28,810 nucleotides of DNA from Lentisphaeria bacterium (GCA_900768505.1 CAAGED010000044.1:1-28810), one strand, 5' to 3'; shown: positions 7,252-15,591, numbered from the stretch's first letter. Translations and numbers: made by a program. The notes: a model not told the origin generated them from the letters alone.

Positions 7252-8587
7252 TTTTTTCTTTATTATACTCCGCCAAATTGCGCCAATACTCCATCCGCTC
7301 CAAGATTTTACTCTCGTAACCAATGTTCTTAGGCTCATAATACCGTTTGGGATTACTCATGTAATCCTGAATCACAAAACCGCCAAAATCATGGGGATAC
7401 TGATAATTCGCCCCATTGCCGTTCTGACGGCCGCCACTGGAATTGGGATCGCGCAAATGCACCGGCACCGCCTGAACCCTGCCATCACGCACATCTTTTA
7501 TTGCGGCATCCACCGCCAGATATGCGGCATTGCTCTTGGGGGCCGTCGCGCAATATGTTACCGCCTGCGCCAATATTATCCGCGCCTCCGGCAAGCCGAC
7601 AAAATCCACCGCCTGCATGGCGCTGACCGCCACACTCAACGCCCGCGGATCGGCATTTCCCACATCCTCCGAAGCAAAAATCACAATTCTCCGGGCAATA
7701 AATCTAATATCCTCACCCGACTCCAGCATCTTGGCCAACCAATAAATTGCCCCGTCCGGACTGCTTCCGCGCATACTCTTTATAAAAGCGCTGGCAGTGT
7801 CATAATGGCCGTCGTCACCATAATTAATGTACTTGCGCTGAATCGACTCCGCCGCAATGTCCGCCGTAATCACCACTTGATTATCGTCGTTATCCGGCGT
7901 GGTCAAAACTGCTAATTCCAACGCATTCAAAGCCTTTCTGGCATCGCCTTCGCAAGCCGACGCCCAAAATCGGGCCGCCTCCGGCGTCAGCACCACCTGA
8001 CGATTGGGAAACGCCTCCGGGTGCTTGACCGCATTATTCAGCAAGGTGGTAATATCCTCCACCCCCAAACTCTCCAACTGAAACAATATGGAGCGGGAAA
8101 CCAGCGCCCCGACAATATAAAACTGCGGATTGTGCGTGGTCGCACCAATCAGCCGTATATTGCCATTTTCCACATCCGGCAACAAAACATCCTGCTGCGC
8201 CTTGTTAAAACGATGCAGCTCATCGACGAAAAGGATGGTTCGCTTGCCAAAATCCCGCAGTGATGCCGTCGCAGCGGCAATTTCACGCCGCAAATCCGCC
8301 ACATTACTGGTTACTCCGGAGAGCCGGACAAAATTACAATGGGTATGGATGGCGATAAGTTCGGCCAGGGAGGTTTTGCCGGTTCCCGGCGGGCCGGAGA
8401 GGATAATTGACGAAAAACGATCGGCCTCAATGGCACGGCGCAACAATCTTCCCGGCCCCAGAATATGCTGCTGACCAACGTATTCCGCCAAGGAACGCGG
8501 CCGCACCCGCGCCGCCAGAGGGCGCATTTTGGGCAAATCCGCACTGCCCAGGCCAAGTGAATTGTTTAAATCGTCAAAACCGCTCAT
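7241..8587 (-). CDS. rarA: Replication-associated recombination protein A (MgsA/RarA AAA+ ATPase)
   Basis: This clamp-loader-like AAA+ ATPase acts at stalled replication forks. The 448 residues show the full architecture: an N-terminal RPLAARVRPRSLAEYVGQ segment, Walker A SGPPGTGKT (64-72), Walker B ILFVDELHRF (118-127), sensor 1 GATTHNP, and a C-terminal tetramerisation domain with the family motifs MRGSSPDGAIYWLAKML and ASEDVGNADP. It is the first gene of the minus-strand run, and its end overlaps the formyl-THF cyclo-ligase start. The ribosome site is GGGAG about 13 nt before ATG, a somewhat long distance. No closely related alternative such as RuvB or DnaX fits the motif set. Confidence 0.96.
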   Translation of the reverse strand: MSGFDDLNNSLGLGSADLPKMRPLAARVRPRSLAEYVGQQHILGPGRLLRRAIEADRFSSIILSGPPGTGKTSLAELIAIHTHCNFVRLSGVTSNVADLRREIAAATASLRDFGKRTILFVDELHRFNKAQQDVLLPDVENGNIRLIGATTHNPQFYIVGALVSRSILFQLESLGVEDITTLLNNAVKHPEAFPNRQVVLTPEAARFWASACEGDARKALNALELAVLTTPDNDDNQVVITADIAAESIQRKYINYGDDGHYDTASAFIKSMRGSSPDGAIYWLAKMLESGEDIRFIARRIVIFASEDVGNADPRALSVAVSAMQAVDFVGLPEARIILAQAVTYCATAPKSNAAYLAVDAAIKDVRDGRVQAVPVHLRDPNSSGGRQNGNGANYQYPHDFGGFVIQDYMSNPKRYYEPKNIGYESKILERMEYWRNLAEYNKEKNDK

Positions 8588-8823
8588 GCTGATAAAAAAC
8601 TCCCGGTCAAACGAGAAGTTCAGTGACGATTTTTTTTATGACATGAATGAGGATTTTTATATTTCAACGGCACCGGTCGCCGGACAATCTAAGTAATCAC
8701 TCCCGCCAGTATCCACCGCTGAAAATATTTTCAACCCGCTGATAAAAAAATATAAATCGAAACTGCGTCATCTGCCTGCAGGTCAATCAGTTTAAGCCGA
8801 CAAACTGCTTAGGAGTTAAAATT

Positions 8824-8943
8824 ATGCATAAACTGCATAACTTTTACACATCGATCGAAAACGGGAATTTTTTTTACTCCCCAAGTTCAATGCAAGACAA
8901 TTCGATTCAAAAAAAATACCAAACGATTGCAAAAATGCTCTAA
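8824..8943 (+). CDS. Possible small protein (39 aa), weak
   Basis: The only argument for this ORF is a well-placed Shine-Dalgarno: TTAGGAGT lies about 8 nt before ATG 8824, and the frame runs 39 codons to TAA 8941-8943. The peptide is polar and rich in Asn, Gln, Ser and Lys, starting MHKLHNFYTS, with no signal peptide, membrane segment or recognisable motif. A hairpin follows at 8961-8981, but without a T-run on this strand. The composition is what AT-rich intergenic DNA would give by chance, so I consider it more likely spurious than real. Confidence 0.2.
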   Translation: MHKLHNFYTSIENGNFFYSPSSMQDNSIQKKYQTIAKML

Positions 8944-8960
8944 AAAAATCACAAAAAACC

Positions 8961-8981
8961 GTCAATGACACAATCATTGAC
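8961..8981 (-). terminator. Hairpin, possible minus-strand terminator
   Basis: GTCAATGA (8961-8968) and TCATTGAC (8974-8981) form a perfect 8-bp stem with a 5-nt loop. On the minus strand it is followed by GGTTTTTTGTG and another T7 run, the form of an intrinsic terminator. No minus-strand gene or RNA upstream of it is established. Confidence 0.35.
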
Positions 8982-9091
8982 CATAAAAACCTTAACCTAA
9001 CGCGAAATAAACCAACCGTAAACAACATCATCCATATTTTATACGACAAGATTATTTCACCCAATATTATGTAAAACGGCTGCTACACCAC

Positions 9092-9213
9092 GCCGATGGA
9101 TTTTTTATTCGTCCCTGCCAATCCGTCCGAACAACCGCTCAGGTTCATCGGCAAACGATTGAAAATCGAAATCAAAAACTATCAATAAAAAATATTCAAA
9201 AAAATCCATCACG
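9092..9213. repeat. Spaced inverted repeat (about 120 bp)
   Basis: GATGGATTTTTT (9095-9106) is exactly complementary to AAAAAATCCATC (9199-9210). With a two-base bulge the pairing extends outward through GCC (9092-9094) and GGC. The arms enclose about 92 bp containing a smaller hairpin (CGATT-GAA-AATCG). It could be a structured RNA or a small inverted-repeat element; no flanking target duplication is clear. Confidence 0.4.
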
Positions 9214-9382
9214 GCATCGTACCACTGCCGCATCCGATAACAATATATTGCATATTTTATGCCATTACAACACAAGAAATACAATTTTTTTTATTATTTT
9301 TTATTTTTAGTTACTCCGAATCTCTTTTTTTGCCTTTTTTGCTTAAAAAAGCGTAAAGCTCAAAAAAAATTTCATCCGCTGA

Positions 9383-9411
9383 TTGCAAAATCACCATCAA
9401 CGATGTATAAT
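9383..9411 (+). promoter_or_regulatory. Promoter of tRNA-Leu
   Basis: TTGCAA (9383-9388) and a perfect TATAAT (9406-9411) are separated by 17 bp, ending 15 bp before the tRNA. The expected start site, about 7 nt after the -10, leaves a short leader before the mature tRNA. Confidence 0.8.
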
Positions 9412-9426
9412 ATGCAAAATCAATCA

Positions 9427-9510
9427 GCGCAAGTGGCGAAATTGGCAGACGCGCCAGACTTAGGATCTGGTGGTTTTACCATGAGGGTTCGAGTCCCTCC
9501 TTGCGCACCA
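9427..9510 (+). tRNA. tRNA-Leu (anticodon UAG)
   Basis: The 84-nt sequence folds as a class II tRNA. The acceptor stem is GCGCAAG with CTTGCGC, the D-arm contains AATTGGCAGA, and the anticodon stem CCAGA/TCTGG (9454-9458/9466-9470) encloses loop CTTAGGA, giving anticodon TAG at 9461-9463 (Leu, CUA codons). A variable arm of the class II type and a T-loop GTTCGAGTC follow. The 3' CCA is encoded (9508-9510). Confidence 0.97.
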
Positions 9511-9571
9511 TTTTTCCCATTCTGCCATTCAGCTTTATTTCTCAGCCGTAAAATTTCCGATCAGACGGTAA

Positions 9572-10804
9572 TTATAATCTAACAACTGCCGCAGCCAACA
9601 AAATCAAATTGCGTTTGGTATCCCGAATCAGCACCACAAAGGGACGGTTGACCTTGAACCCAATGGGTCGCTCTGCTCCGGCGGCGCTTCCAGCGGACAT
9701 CGCTGCGGAAGATGACGCCCCACGGCTGCCGCTTTCATCCACGATCAAAACCGTCTGCTGAATAATACTGTCGGCAATCAAAAAATTATCACCACATATT
9801 TTAGACCAGTCAACGCCGGGTTCAAAAATCTCCGTTACTCCGAATTTCTTTAGAATACCCACATACTCATCGCCGCCGCGAATCACAAAACGAGGCAGCG
9901 ACAACTCCAATTCAATCTCCTTGCCAGATGCAAGAAATGATTTTAATTTTTTTGGCAATTCTCGAGTTATTCGTGCTAAATTGCTGAATCCGGCATCATT
10001 TTCCATCTGCGTCGGCATCAAAATATTCATCACCAAATTCTCATCCGCATAAGGTATCTCCACGCCGGTCGCCAAGTCGTTGGCAAAATATCTGTAACGC
10101 CCGGTCCGGCGCATAATATTGACAATACTCTCTCCCCAGGGAGTGGTGAACTTTTCCCGTTTAGTATCATTTGTGTCAAAAGCCGCCTGCCAGACTCCGC
10201 GGAAAGTGAGCATATTCAGCAAAATAATGTTTTCGCCATTGTTGGCAAGTGAATTTTGCGGCAGAAAATTGGTAATTAGCTTATTGGTTTTCCGGGCAAC
10301 AAAATTATTCACCTTGCGAATCAACGGTTTCTGCCCGCCATTTGGGAACAAGACAATCACTCCCCGGAACGACTCATTTATCCGCCGTTCAAACTCCTCA
10401 TTGATTCTTTTTATACCTGACATCGCCACCATATTCATTGAGGAGACTAAGCAGTCAGAGCTGTCGGATTTTTCATTTGAACTTATATGAAGGCTCTTTT
10501 GGTAATCAAAATATTTATCGTCAAAACCAATTTTTTCTTCCAATTGCCGGACATATTTCCCGCTGGCCCCTGCGTAGAGCATTCCCAATGCGTTTTGCAA
10601 CATGCAGGGGGACATCAGAGTATTTTTATAATCCTTATTCTGAAACGTCAATGCAAAAATTTCCAGCATTGCAGAGTTGATTTTCTCAACGTCAACGCCT
10701 TTCGTTACTGGCAGGGATTGCGGAACTTCGCTTGAAGCATTGACACTCCAGCATATCAACCCGCCTAAACAGCAGCTGCTCAACAACAATACTTTTTTCC
10801 ACAT
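9572..10804 (-). CDS. Secreted serpin (serine protease inhibitor family)
   Basis: Serpins trap proteases by presenting a reactive loop as bait. The N-terminus is a plausible signal peptide (MWKKVLLLSSCCLGGLICWSV), with cleavage possible near SVNA; Cys residues in the hydrophobic core leave a lipoprotein anchor open. Family features include NTLMSPCMLQNALGMLYAGA near the N-terminus, LNMLTFRGVWQAAFD (family: N-x-x-x-FKG-x-W), the GVEIPYADENLVMNILMP strand, and RPFVVLIRD at the C-terminus. The hinge begins at about E357 with ESG then S, followed by small residues, compatible with an inhibitory serpin. The loop is rich in Ala, Ser and Gly and about four residues longer than in alpha-1-antitrypsin, so P1 is ambiguous (S373 by counting from the hinge, A377 by counting from RPF). 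Small P1 residues would suit elastase-, proteinase K- or subtilisin-like proteases. The ribosome site CAGGAG is 8-9 nt upstream. The target protease is unknown. Confidence 0.92.
   Translation of the reverse strand: MWKKVLLLSSCCLGGLICWSVNASSEVPQSLPVTKGVDVEKINSAMLEIFALTFQNKDYKNTLMSPCMLQNALGMLYAGASGKYVRQLEEKIGFDDKYFDYQKSLHISSNEKSDSSDCLVSSMNMVAMSGIKRINEEFERRINESFRGVIVLFPNGGQKPLIRKVNNFVARKTNKLITNFLPQNSLANNGENIILLNMLTFRGVWQAAFDTNDTKREKFTTPWGESIVNIMRRTGRYRYFANDLATGVEIPYADENLVMNILMPTQMENDAGFSNLARITRELPKKLKSFLASGKEIELELSLPRFVIRGGDEYVGILKKFGVTEIFEPGVDWSKICGDNFLIADSIIQQTVLIVDESGSRGASSSAAMSAGSAAGAERPIGFKVNRPFVVLIRDTKRNLILLAAAVVRL
9638..9736 (-). other. Serpin reactive-centre loop region
   Basis: Codons 357-389 of the serpin encode the hinge (E-S-G-S), an Ala/Ser/Gly/Met stretch and the distal RPF anchor. 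The hinge has small side chains at most of P12-P9 (Gly, Ala, Ser, Ser), as needed for loop insertion. One Arg at about P13 is unusual there. The stretch between hinge and anchor is low in complexity. Confidence 0.6.
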
Positions 10805-10949
10805 TGTAAAATGCTCCTGACTGATTGCATAATTTTTTAACTCAGCACCGAAAAAACTATACGTATACCATAAATAAGCATCTTTTTTTTTAAATTCCGA
10901 TTCAATATTTCATTTGAAGCCAATAAAAAAATTTATGCACCGGAACAAA

Positions 10950-11717
10950 TCAGGAAAAAATTGAAACCACGGTAACATTATCCGTTCCGCCGCCGATCAG
11001 CGCCTGACGCATCAATTCACAATTACACTCCCGGGCACTGGTCACCTGCGTCATAATCTCCTGGATACGGTCAATTTTCACCATATTGCTCAAGCCGTCC
11101 GAACAGAGCAGATAACGGTCACCCGCCCGCCGCTCCAATTCATTATCCTCCACCTCAACATTATTGCCCGACCCGATGGCCCGGGAAATTATGTGCCCGT
11201 ATTGCTTCTGAATTTCCGGCGTAAGCACCACCCCGGCATCCTGCAGCTTGCGGACAATAGTGTGATCCCGCGTCACCTGGGTCAACACCCCGTCCCGGCA
11301 ACAATAAAATCGGCTGTCGCCCACATGCCAAATACGCACCTTGCTCGCGTCAATTATGGCTGCCACCACCGTACTGCTGCTGGGGGCACTTATCTGCTTG
11401 TAGACGTTGCGGGCATACAAATCCTGATTCGCCCCACGAATCGCCTGCACTAAATTTAAAGCACAACGTTCCGCCTCGTGCGGTTGCGCCTCCCGGTTCA
11501 GATTTATTCCGTTAAACCACTGCGCCGCAATATACTGGCAGACCAGATTGCTCGCCATCGCCCCCTCAATGTGTCCCCCGACGCCGTCTGCCACCGCAGC
11601 CATAACCAATCCGTGCTCACTCAACACCTGATAAAAAAAAGAATCTTCATTTTTATTGCGGGTCAAACCGATATTCGACTCGCCAAATATTTGCGGCAAC
11701 GGCAATTTGTTGTTCAT
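10950..11717 (-). CDS. PP2C-type Ser/Thr protein phosphatase
   Basis: This metal-dependent phosphatase removes phosphate from Ser/Thr residues, usually opposing Hanks-type kinases (PrpC/Stp family in bacteria). All expected motifs are present in 255 residues: NEDSFF (23-28), the metal Asp in VADGVGGH (D44), SSSTVVAAII, WHVGDSRFY, LCSDGLSNMV (D207) and the final metal Asp in GGTDNVTVV (D246). There is no membrane segment, so it is soluble and cytoplasmic, the single-domain Stp1/PrpC type. The ribosome site is weak (AGGTCC). It lies 145 bp upstream of the serpin on the same strand; this may be chance, and I see no partner kinase gene in the window. Confidence 0.94.
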   Translation of the reverse strand: MNNKLPLPQIFGESNIGLTRNKNEDSFFYQVLSEHGLVMAAVADGVGGHIEGAMASNLVCQYIAAQWFNGINLNREAQPHEAERCALNLVQAIRGANQDLYARNVYKQISAPSSSTVVAAIIDASKVRIWHVGDSRFYCCRDGVLTQVTRDHTIVRKLQDAGVVLTPEIQKQYGHIISRAIGSGNNVEVEDNELERRAGDRYLLCSDGLSNMVKIDRIQEIMTQVTSARECNCELMRQALIGGGTDNVTVVSIFS

Positions 11718-12045
11718 ACAGGACCTGAATATTAATATTTAACGCTTATGTAAAATTGACTTATTCCGGGAAAACATCATCGAAATCAGTTTTACGTCAC
11801 TACGGAACACTCCAGCTAAATGCAAAATTAACACATTTTTTAAAATATGCCAATAAAAAATCATTTATTGTTTTGATTTTTCACAAAATAGCGTTTACAT
11901 TTGTTTAAGAGCCACATTTACGCCGGCAGCCGGCAGAATAATTTTTGTCGCTGATGGAGTAATTCGGGCGGTGCTTATTTTTCAATTGGTGTTTTTTGCC
12001 TTTGGCAAACCTCTATTTTATCTACTAACATGACAAGGGGATCCC
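11718..12045. other. Divergent intergenic region between PP2C and EF-G-like genes
   Basis: This 328-bp AT-rich gap must hold promoters for both directions. I see no hexamer pair good enough to call. A small hairpin TTTGCC-TTT-GGCAAA lies at 11995-12009, and AAGGGG about 6 nt before ATG 12046 serves the EF-G-like gene. Nothing else is recognised. Confidence 0.5.
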
Positions 12046-14070
12046 ATGAAGAATTCAGCTGATTTACGCAATTTCGTTGTCGCCGGCCACGCCGGCTCCG
12101 GAAAAACCACCCTATGCGACCTGATGCTTTTCAAGGCCAAAGCAGCAGACCGGCTGCCCAACGTCGATGGCAAGAGCAGTATTTCAGATTACACAACCGA
12201 GGAGCAGCAGCGCGGTTCGTCAATTTACGCCACCATCATGAACTGCCAGTGGCAGGATAAACATTTCTTCTTCATGGACACCCCCGGATATGCCGAATTC
12301 GTCGGCGAAACCCTCTCTGCCATGCGCGCAGCCGACAGCGTGCTGGTGGTTCTTGACGGCGTTGACGGGCCTCAGGTCGGAACCGCCCGAGCATGGAAAT
12401 TCACCCGGGAGCGTGGCATACCGCGATTTGCCTTGATCAACCGGCTGGACCGGGAGCGGGCCGATTTCAAACGGATTCTGGAGCAGATGCGCAAAAATCA
12501 CGGCCGCAATGTAGTGTTGCCGCTCACTTATCCGGTAGGCAGCGAGAGCGAATTCACCCGGGTGATCGATGTGCTGCACTGCAAGGATATTCCGCCGGAA
12601 ATCGCCGACGAAGTGGCGGAGAACCGGGAGATGCTTATGGATGCCATCGCCGAAACCAACGACACCATTATGGAGCGTTACCTCAACGGCGAAACTCTTG
12701 ATGAAACAGAGGTGGCCGCCGGATTGATGGCTGCCGTACTCTCCACCAGGATTATTCCGGTCTTCGCCGGCAGCGCCGCCAAGGATATTGGAATAAGCGA
12801 ATTTATGGATTATGTCTGCCGGATTTTCCCCAATCCACTGGACAAAATCACCGCCCCCATGGCCGACGGCGGCAAGTATCCGGTCAAAGATGACGGCGAC
12901 GGCGTGGCATTGATTTTTAAGGCGGTAAACGACCCATTTGTGGGGCAACTTGCCTTTATCAAGGTAATTTCCGGCCAGCTCAAGGGAGATTGCGAACTCT
13001 ACAACCTTAACAATAACACAAAAGAGCGTATAAGCTCATTTATGCTGATGAACGGCAAGAATTCCACTCCCTGCAGTGAACTTGGTCCTGGAGAACTGGC
13101 GGCTGTGGCAAAATTGAAAACCTCACACATTGGCGACACGCTCTGCACCACGGAGAACGGACCAGTTATCAAGGGCATTAATTTCCCGGAACCGGTGATG
13201 AGTTATGCCGTAACCGCCAAGCAGCCCGGCGAAGACGAAAAAATCACCACCGCTCTGAGCAGGATTGCCGACAGCGACCCCACCTGCGCCCTGGTACGCG
13301 ACCCGGAAACGCATGAATTTTTGCTGAAAGGCATGGGCGAGCAGCACATTGCCACGGTATTGAAAAAATTGCATGACAATTACAAACTGGACATCAATCT
13401 GACGCCACCGAGGATTCCATACCGCGAAACCATCACTGCTCAAGGCGTGGGGCAATACCGTCACAAGAAGCAGACCGGAGGCGCCGGACAATTTGCGGAG
13501 GTACAATTGCGGATTGAACCCAGCGGCGGCGGATTTATCTTCAATAACGCGGTGGTGGGGGGAAATATTCCTAAAAATTTCATTCCGGCGGTGGAAAAAG
13601 GCGTTTCGGAGATGATGAGCCGGGGGCCCTTGGTCGGTTGTCCGGTGGAAAATGTAAAAGTGGAGGTTTTTGATGGGAAATACCACCCGGTGGACTCCAA
13701 CGAGATGGCCTTCAAAATCGCCTCCCGGGCCGCATTTAAAGATGCCATGCAAAAGGCAAAGCCAATTGTATTGGAACCGATTATGCGGGTGAAAATTTCC
13801 ATTCCAGACAATTACATGGGCGATGTAAGCGGCGACTTGAACCACAAGCGCGGCCATATCATGGGAGTGGATAACGAGGAGGGAATGCAGGTGTTGAGTG
13901 TGGAAGTTCCACTGGCCGAAATGCATAAATACGCCACCGAACTGCGCAGCATAACTCACGGCCGCGGCTCTTTTGAAATGACTTTCGGCCATTATGAACC
14001 GGTACCAACTCAACTGGCGGCCAATATTATCGCCGATTATCAGGCAAGAAGCCGCAGCGAGGAGGATTAA
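12046..14070 (+). CDS. EF-G-like translational GTPase (divergent FusA paralogue)
   Basis: The 674 residues show the full EF-G layout: G domain, domain II (GQLAFIKVISGQLKGD), domain III, domain IV (KKQTGGAGQFAEVQL, HPVDSNEMAFKIA) and domain V (LNHKRGHIMGVD). G1 is GHAGSGKT (14-21). Other GTPase motifs are non-canonical: switch I RGSSI (56-60) in place of RGITI, G3 DTPGYAEF (78-85) with Tyr82 where the catalytic His of DTPGHVDF is expected, and G4 NRLD (132-135) instead of NKMD. These traits match the EF-G-like subfamily (Mycobacterium FusA2/Thermotoga TM1651 type), whose role is not well defined, rather than the main elongation factor. It has an AAGGGG ribosome site. It stands alone, without the str operon genes rpsL, rpsG and tuf expected next to canonical fusA. 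The main fusA is presumably elsewhere. Confidence 0.9.
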   Translation: MKNSADLRNFVVAGHAGSGKTTLCDLMLFKAKAADRLPNVDGKSSISDYTTEEQQRGSSIYATIMNCQWQDKHFFFMDTPGYAEFVGETLSAMRAADSVLVVLDGVDGPQVGTARAWKFTRERGIPRFALINRLDRERADFKRILEQMRKNHGRNVVLPLTYPVGSESEFTRVIDVLHCKDIPPEIADEVAENREMLMDAIAETNDTIMERYLNGETLDETEVAAGLMAAVLSTRIIPVFAGSAAKDIGISEFMDYVCRIFPNPLDKITAPMADGGKYPVKDDGDGVALIFKAVNDPFVGQLAFIKVISGQLKGDCELYNLNNNTKERISSFMLMNGKNSTPCSELGPGELAAVAKLKTSHIGDTLCTTENGPVIKGINFPEPVMSYAVTAKQPGEDEKITTALSRIADSDPTCALVRDPETHEFLLKGMGEQHIATVLKKLHDNYKLDINLTPPRIPYRETITAQGVGQYRHKKQTGGAGQFAEVQLRIEPSGGGFIFNNAVVGGNIPKNFIPAVEKGVSEMMSRGPLVGCPVENVKVEVFDGKYHPVDSNEMAFKIASRAAFKDAMQKAKPIVLEPIMRVKISIPDNYMGDVSGDLNHKRGHIMGVDNEEGMQVLSVEVPLAEMHKYATELRSITHGRGSFEMTFGHYEPVPTQLAANIIADYQARSRSEED

Positions 14071-14409
14071 TCAAAAAAAAACCATAACTGATTGAATATT
14101 AATATTTTGTCTCACAATCGACGATGGAGTGATTCCATCGTCGATTACTCTTATGCACCAAGGATACGCAATTACAATTTTGTAACAATTTTGAATTTTT
14201 TTTGGGATAATTTCAAAGTATTGCTTGCAAATGCGGAAAATTGAACAATCTTATGTTTCCTAAATCGAAAAGTACGTCAAGCAATTTAGTAAAACTCAAT
14301 ACCGGCTGGAGATAAATTCAAAAAGCACATTGTACTAATATAAAAATTGTCTGCCGTGTCGTTTTTTTATTTTTTTTAATAATCAATCCTAATATATAAG
14401 GTATTGACA
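14071..14409. other. Intergenic region between EF-G-like and decarboxylase genes
   Basis: It contains the hairpin at 14116-14146 and then about 260 bp of AT-rich sequence with many T-runs. I see no gene and no convincing promoter pair. AAGG at 14399-14402 provides the ribosome site for ATG 14410. Confidence 0.5.
14116..14146 (+). terminator. Terminator-like hairpin after the EF-G-like gene
   Basis: AATCGACGATGGA (14116-14128) and TCCATCGTCGATT (14134-14146) form a perfect 13-bp stem with a 5-nt loop, 45 bp after the stop codon. The following ACTCTTATG is only weakly T-rich, so termination may be partial or hairpin-driven. Confidence 0.6.
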
Positions 14410-15576
14410 ATGCAGGTAAAACCACTTGATTATTACGAGGAAAATGATTGGCAACTCATGTGCGACGAGGCAAAAAAACATGAGACTCCATTCATCATCG
14501 TCAACTTGAACATCGTTGAAAGAAAATATAATGAACTGACAACTCATTTTCCCTTTGCCAAAGTTTATTACGCGGTAAAATCAAATCCGGCTCCGGAGGT
14601 AATCAGAACCTTGGCCGACAAGGGGTCTTGTTTTGATATTGCCTCAATTTATGAAATGGACCGGGTGCTTTCGCTGGGCGTATCTCCCGAACGGCTGAGC
14701 TACGGCAACACTATCAAAAAAGCGGCGCATGTCAAGTATGCGTATGAAAAAGGGGTACGCTTGTTCGCCACCGACAGCGAGGCGGATTTGCTTAACATCT
14801 CTGAATTTGCTCCGGGCAGTAAGGTTTTCTTCCGGATTCTGGCGGAAGGTTCGGAAACCGCCGACTGGCCGCTTTCACGCAAATTCGGCTGCCACCCGGA
14901 CATGGCGATCGATTTGATTCTGATGGCCAAACGTCTGGGGTTGATTCCTTACGGCATCTCCTTCCACGTCGGCTCCCAGCAGCGTGACGTAGGTGCCTGG
15001 GATGCGGCAATTTCCAAGGTCAGATATATTTTTGACTACACCGCCGGCGAAGGCGTAAATTTGAAAATGATTAATATGGGCGGCGGTTTTCCGGCCACCT
15101 ACATCTCCAAAACCAACACCATGGAGGTTTATGCCGAGGAAATCACCCGTTATTTGAACGAGGACTTCGGCGACGATCTGCCGGAAATTATTTTGGAACC
15201 TGGCCGTTCCATGGTGGGTGATTCCGGTATTCTGGTCAGCGAAGTAGTGCTGGTTTCCCAGAAATCCCACGTCGGCGTGGATCGCTGGCTCTACCTGGAT
15301 TCCGGCAAGTTCAACGGCCTGATCGAAACCTGGGACGAGGCAATTAAGTATCCGCTTTACAGTGAACGCAAGGGTGAACTGGTGGAAGATTTCATCATCG
15401 CCGGCCCTACCTGCGACAGTCAGGATATTATGTACGAACACTACCGCAATCAGCTGCCACGGGATATGCGCATCGGCGACCGGGTCTACTGGTTCAGCAC
15501 CGGAGCATACACATCCAGTTACTGCGCAGTGGAATTCAACGGCTTTCCGCCCTTAAAAACCTACTTCGTCAAGTAG
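14410..15576 (+). CDS. PLP-dependent ornithine/lysine decarboxylase (group IV, alanine-racemase fold)
   Basis: It removes CO2 from a basic amino acid, most likely ornithine to putrescine, for polyamine synthesis. The 388 residues are typical of the eukaryotic-type/bacterial group IV ODC family. PLP Lys is in YYAVKSNP (K57), the ring-stacking His in FHVGSQQ (H186), the phosphate-binding loop is MGGGFP, EPGR is at 263-266, and the active-site Cys-Asp from the second subunit is in GPTCDSQD (C335, D336). The C-terminus has AYTSSYCAVEFNGFPP. An upstream TTG at 14404 extends the frame by two codons, but AAGG is spaced correctly for ATG 14410. Lysine or dual-specificity variants cannot be excluded. 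It is monocistronic, with a strong terminator at 15592. Confidence 0.92.
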   Translation: MQVKPLDYYEENDWQLMCDEAKKHETPFIIVNLNIVERKYNELTTHFPFAKVYYAVKSNPAPEVIRTLADKGSCFDIASIYEMDRVLSLGVSPERLSYGNTIKKAAHVKYAYEKGVRLFATDSEADLLNISEFAPGSKVFFRILAEGSETADWPLSRKFGCHPDMAIDLILMAKRLGLIPYGISFHVGSQQRDVGAWDAAISKVRYIFDYTAGEGVNLKMINMGGGFPATYISKTNTMEVYAEEITRYLNEDFGDDLPEIILEPGRSMVGDSGILVSEVVLVSQKSHVGVDRWLYLDSGKFNGLIETWDEAIKYPLYSERKGELVEDFIIAGPTCDSQDIMYEHYRNQLPRDMRIGDRVYWFSTGAYTSSYCAVEFNGFPPLKTYFVK

Positions 15577-15591
15577 CAGTTTATTATTTCT

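Larger units (their letters stand above)
8588..9426. other. Long AT-rich intergenic region
   Basis: No convincing gene is visible in about 840 bp between rarA (leftward) and tRNA-Leu (rightward). It holds the rarA upstream region, a small ORF with a good ribosome site (8824-8943), a perfect 8-bp hairpin at 8961-8981 followed on the minus strand by T-runs, a large inverted repeat (9092-9213) and the tRNA promoter. An 80-codon minus-strand frame at 8822-9064 is probably an artefact of A-rich sequence. Confidence 0.6.

Noticed and set aside
7252..7338. Upstream extension of the formyl-THF cyclo-ligase frame
   Set aside because: The extra 29 residues lie inside rarA in another frame and do not resemble the family N-terminus.
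8822..9064. 80-codon minus-strand frame with hydrophobic composition
   Set aside because: No ribosome site, and the Phe/Leu/Val-rich product is what the reverse of A-rich DNA gives. It also runs across the hairpin at 8961-8981.
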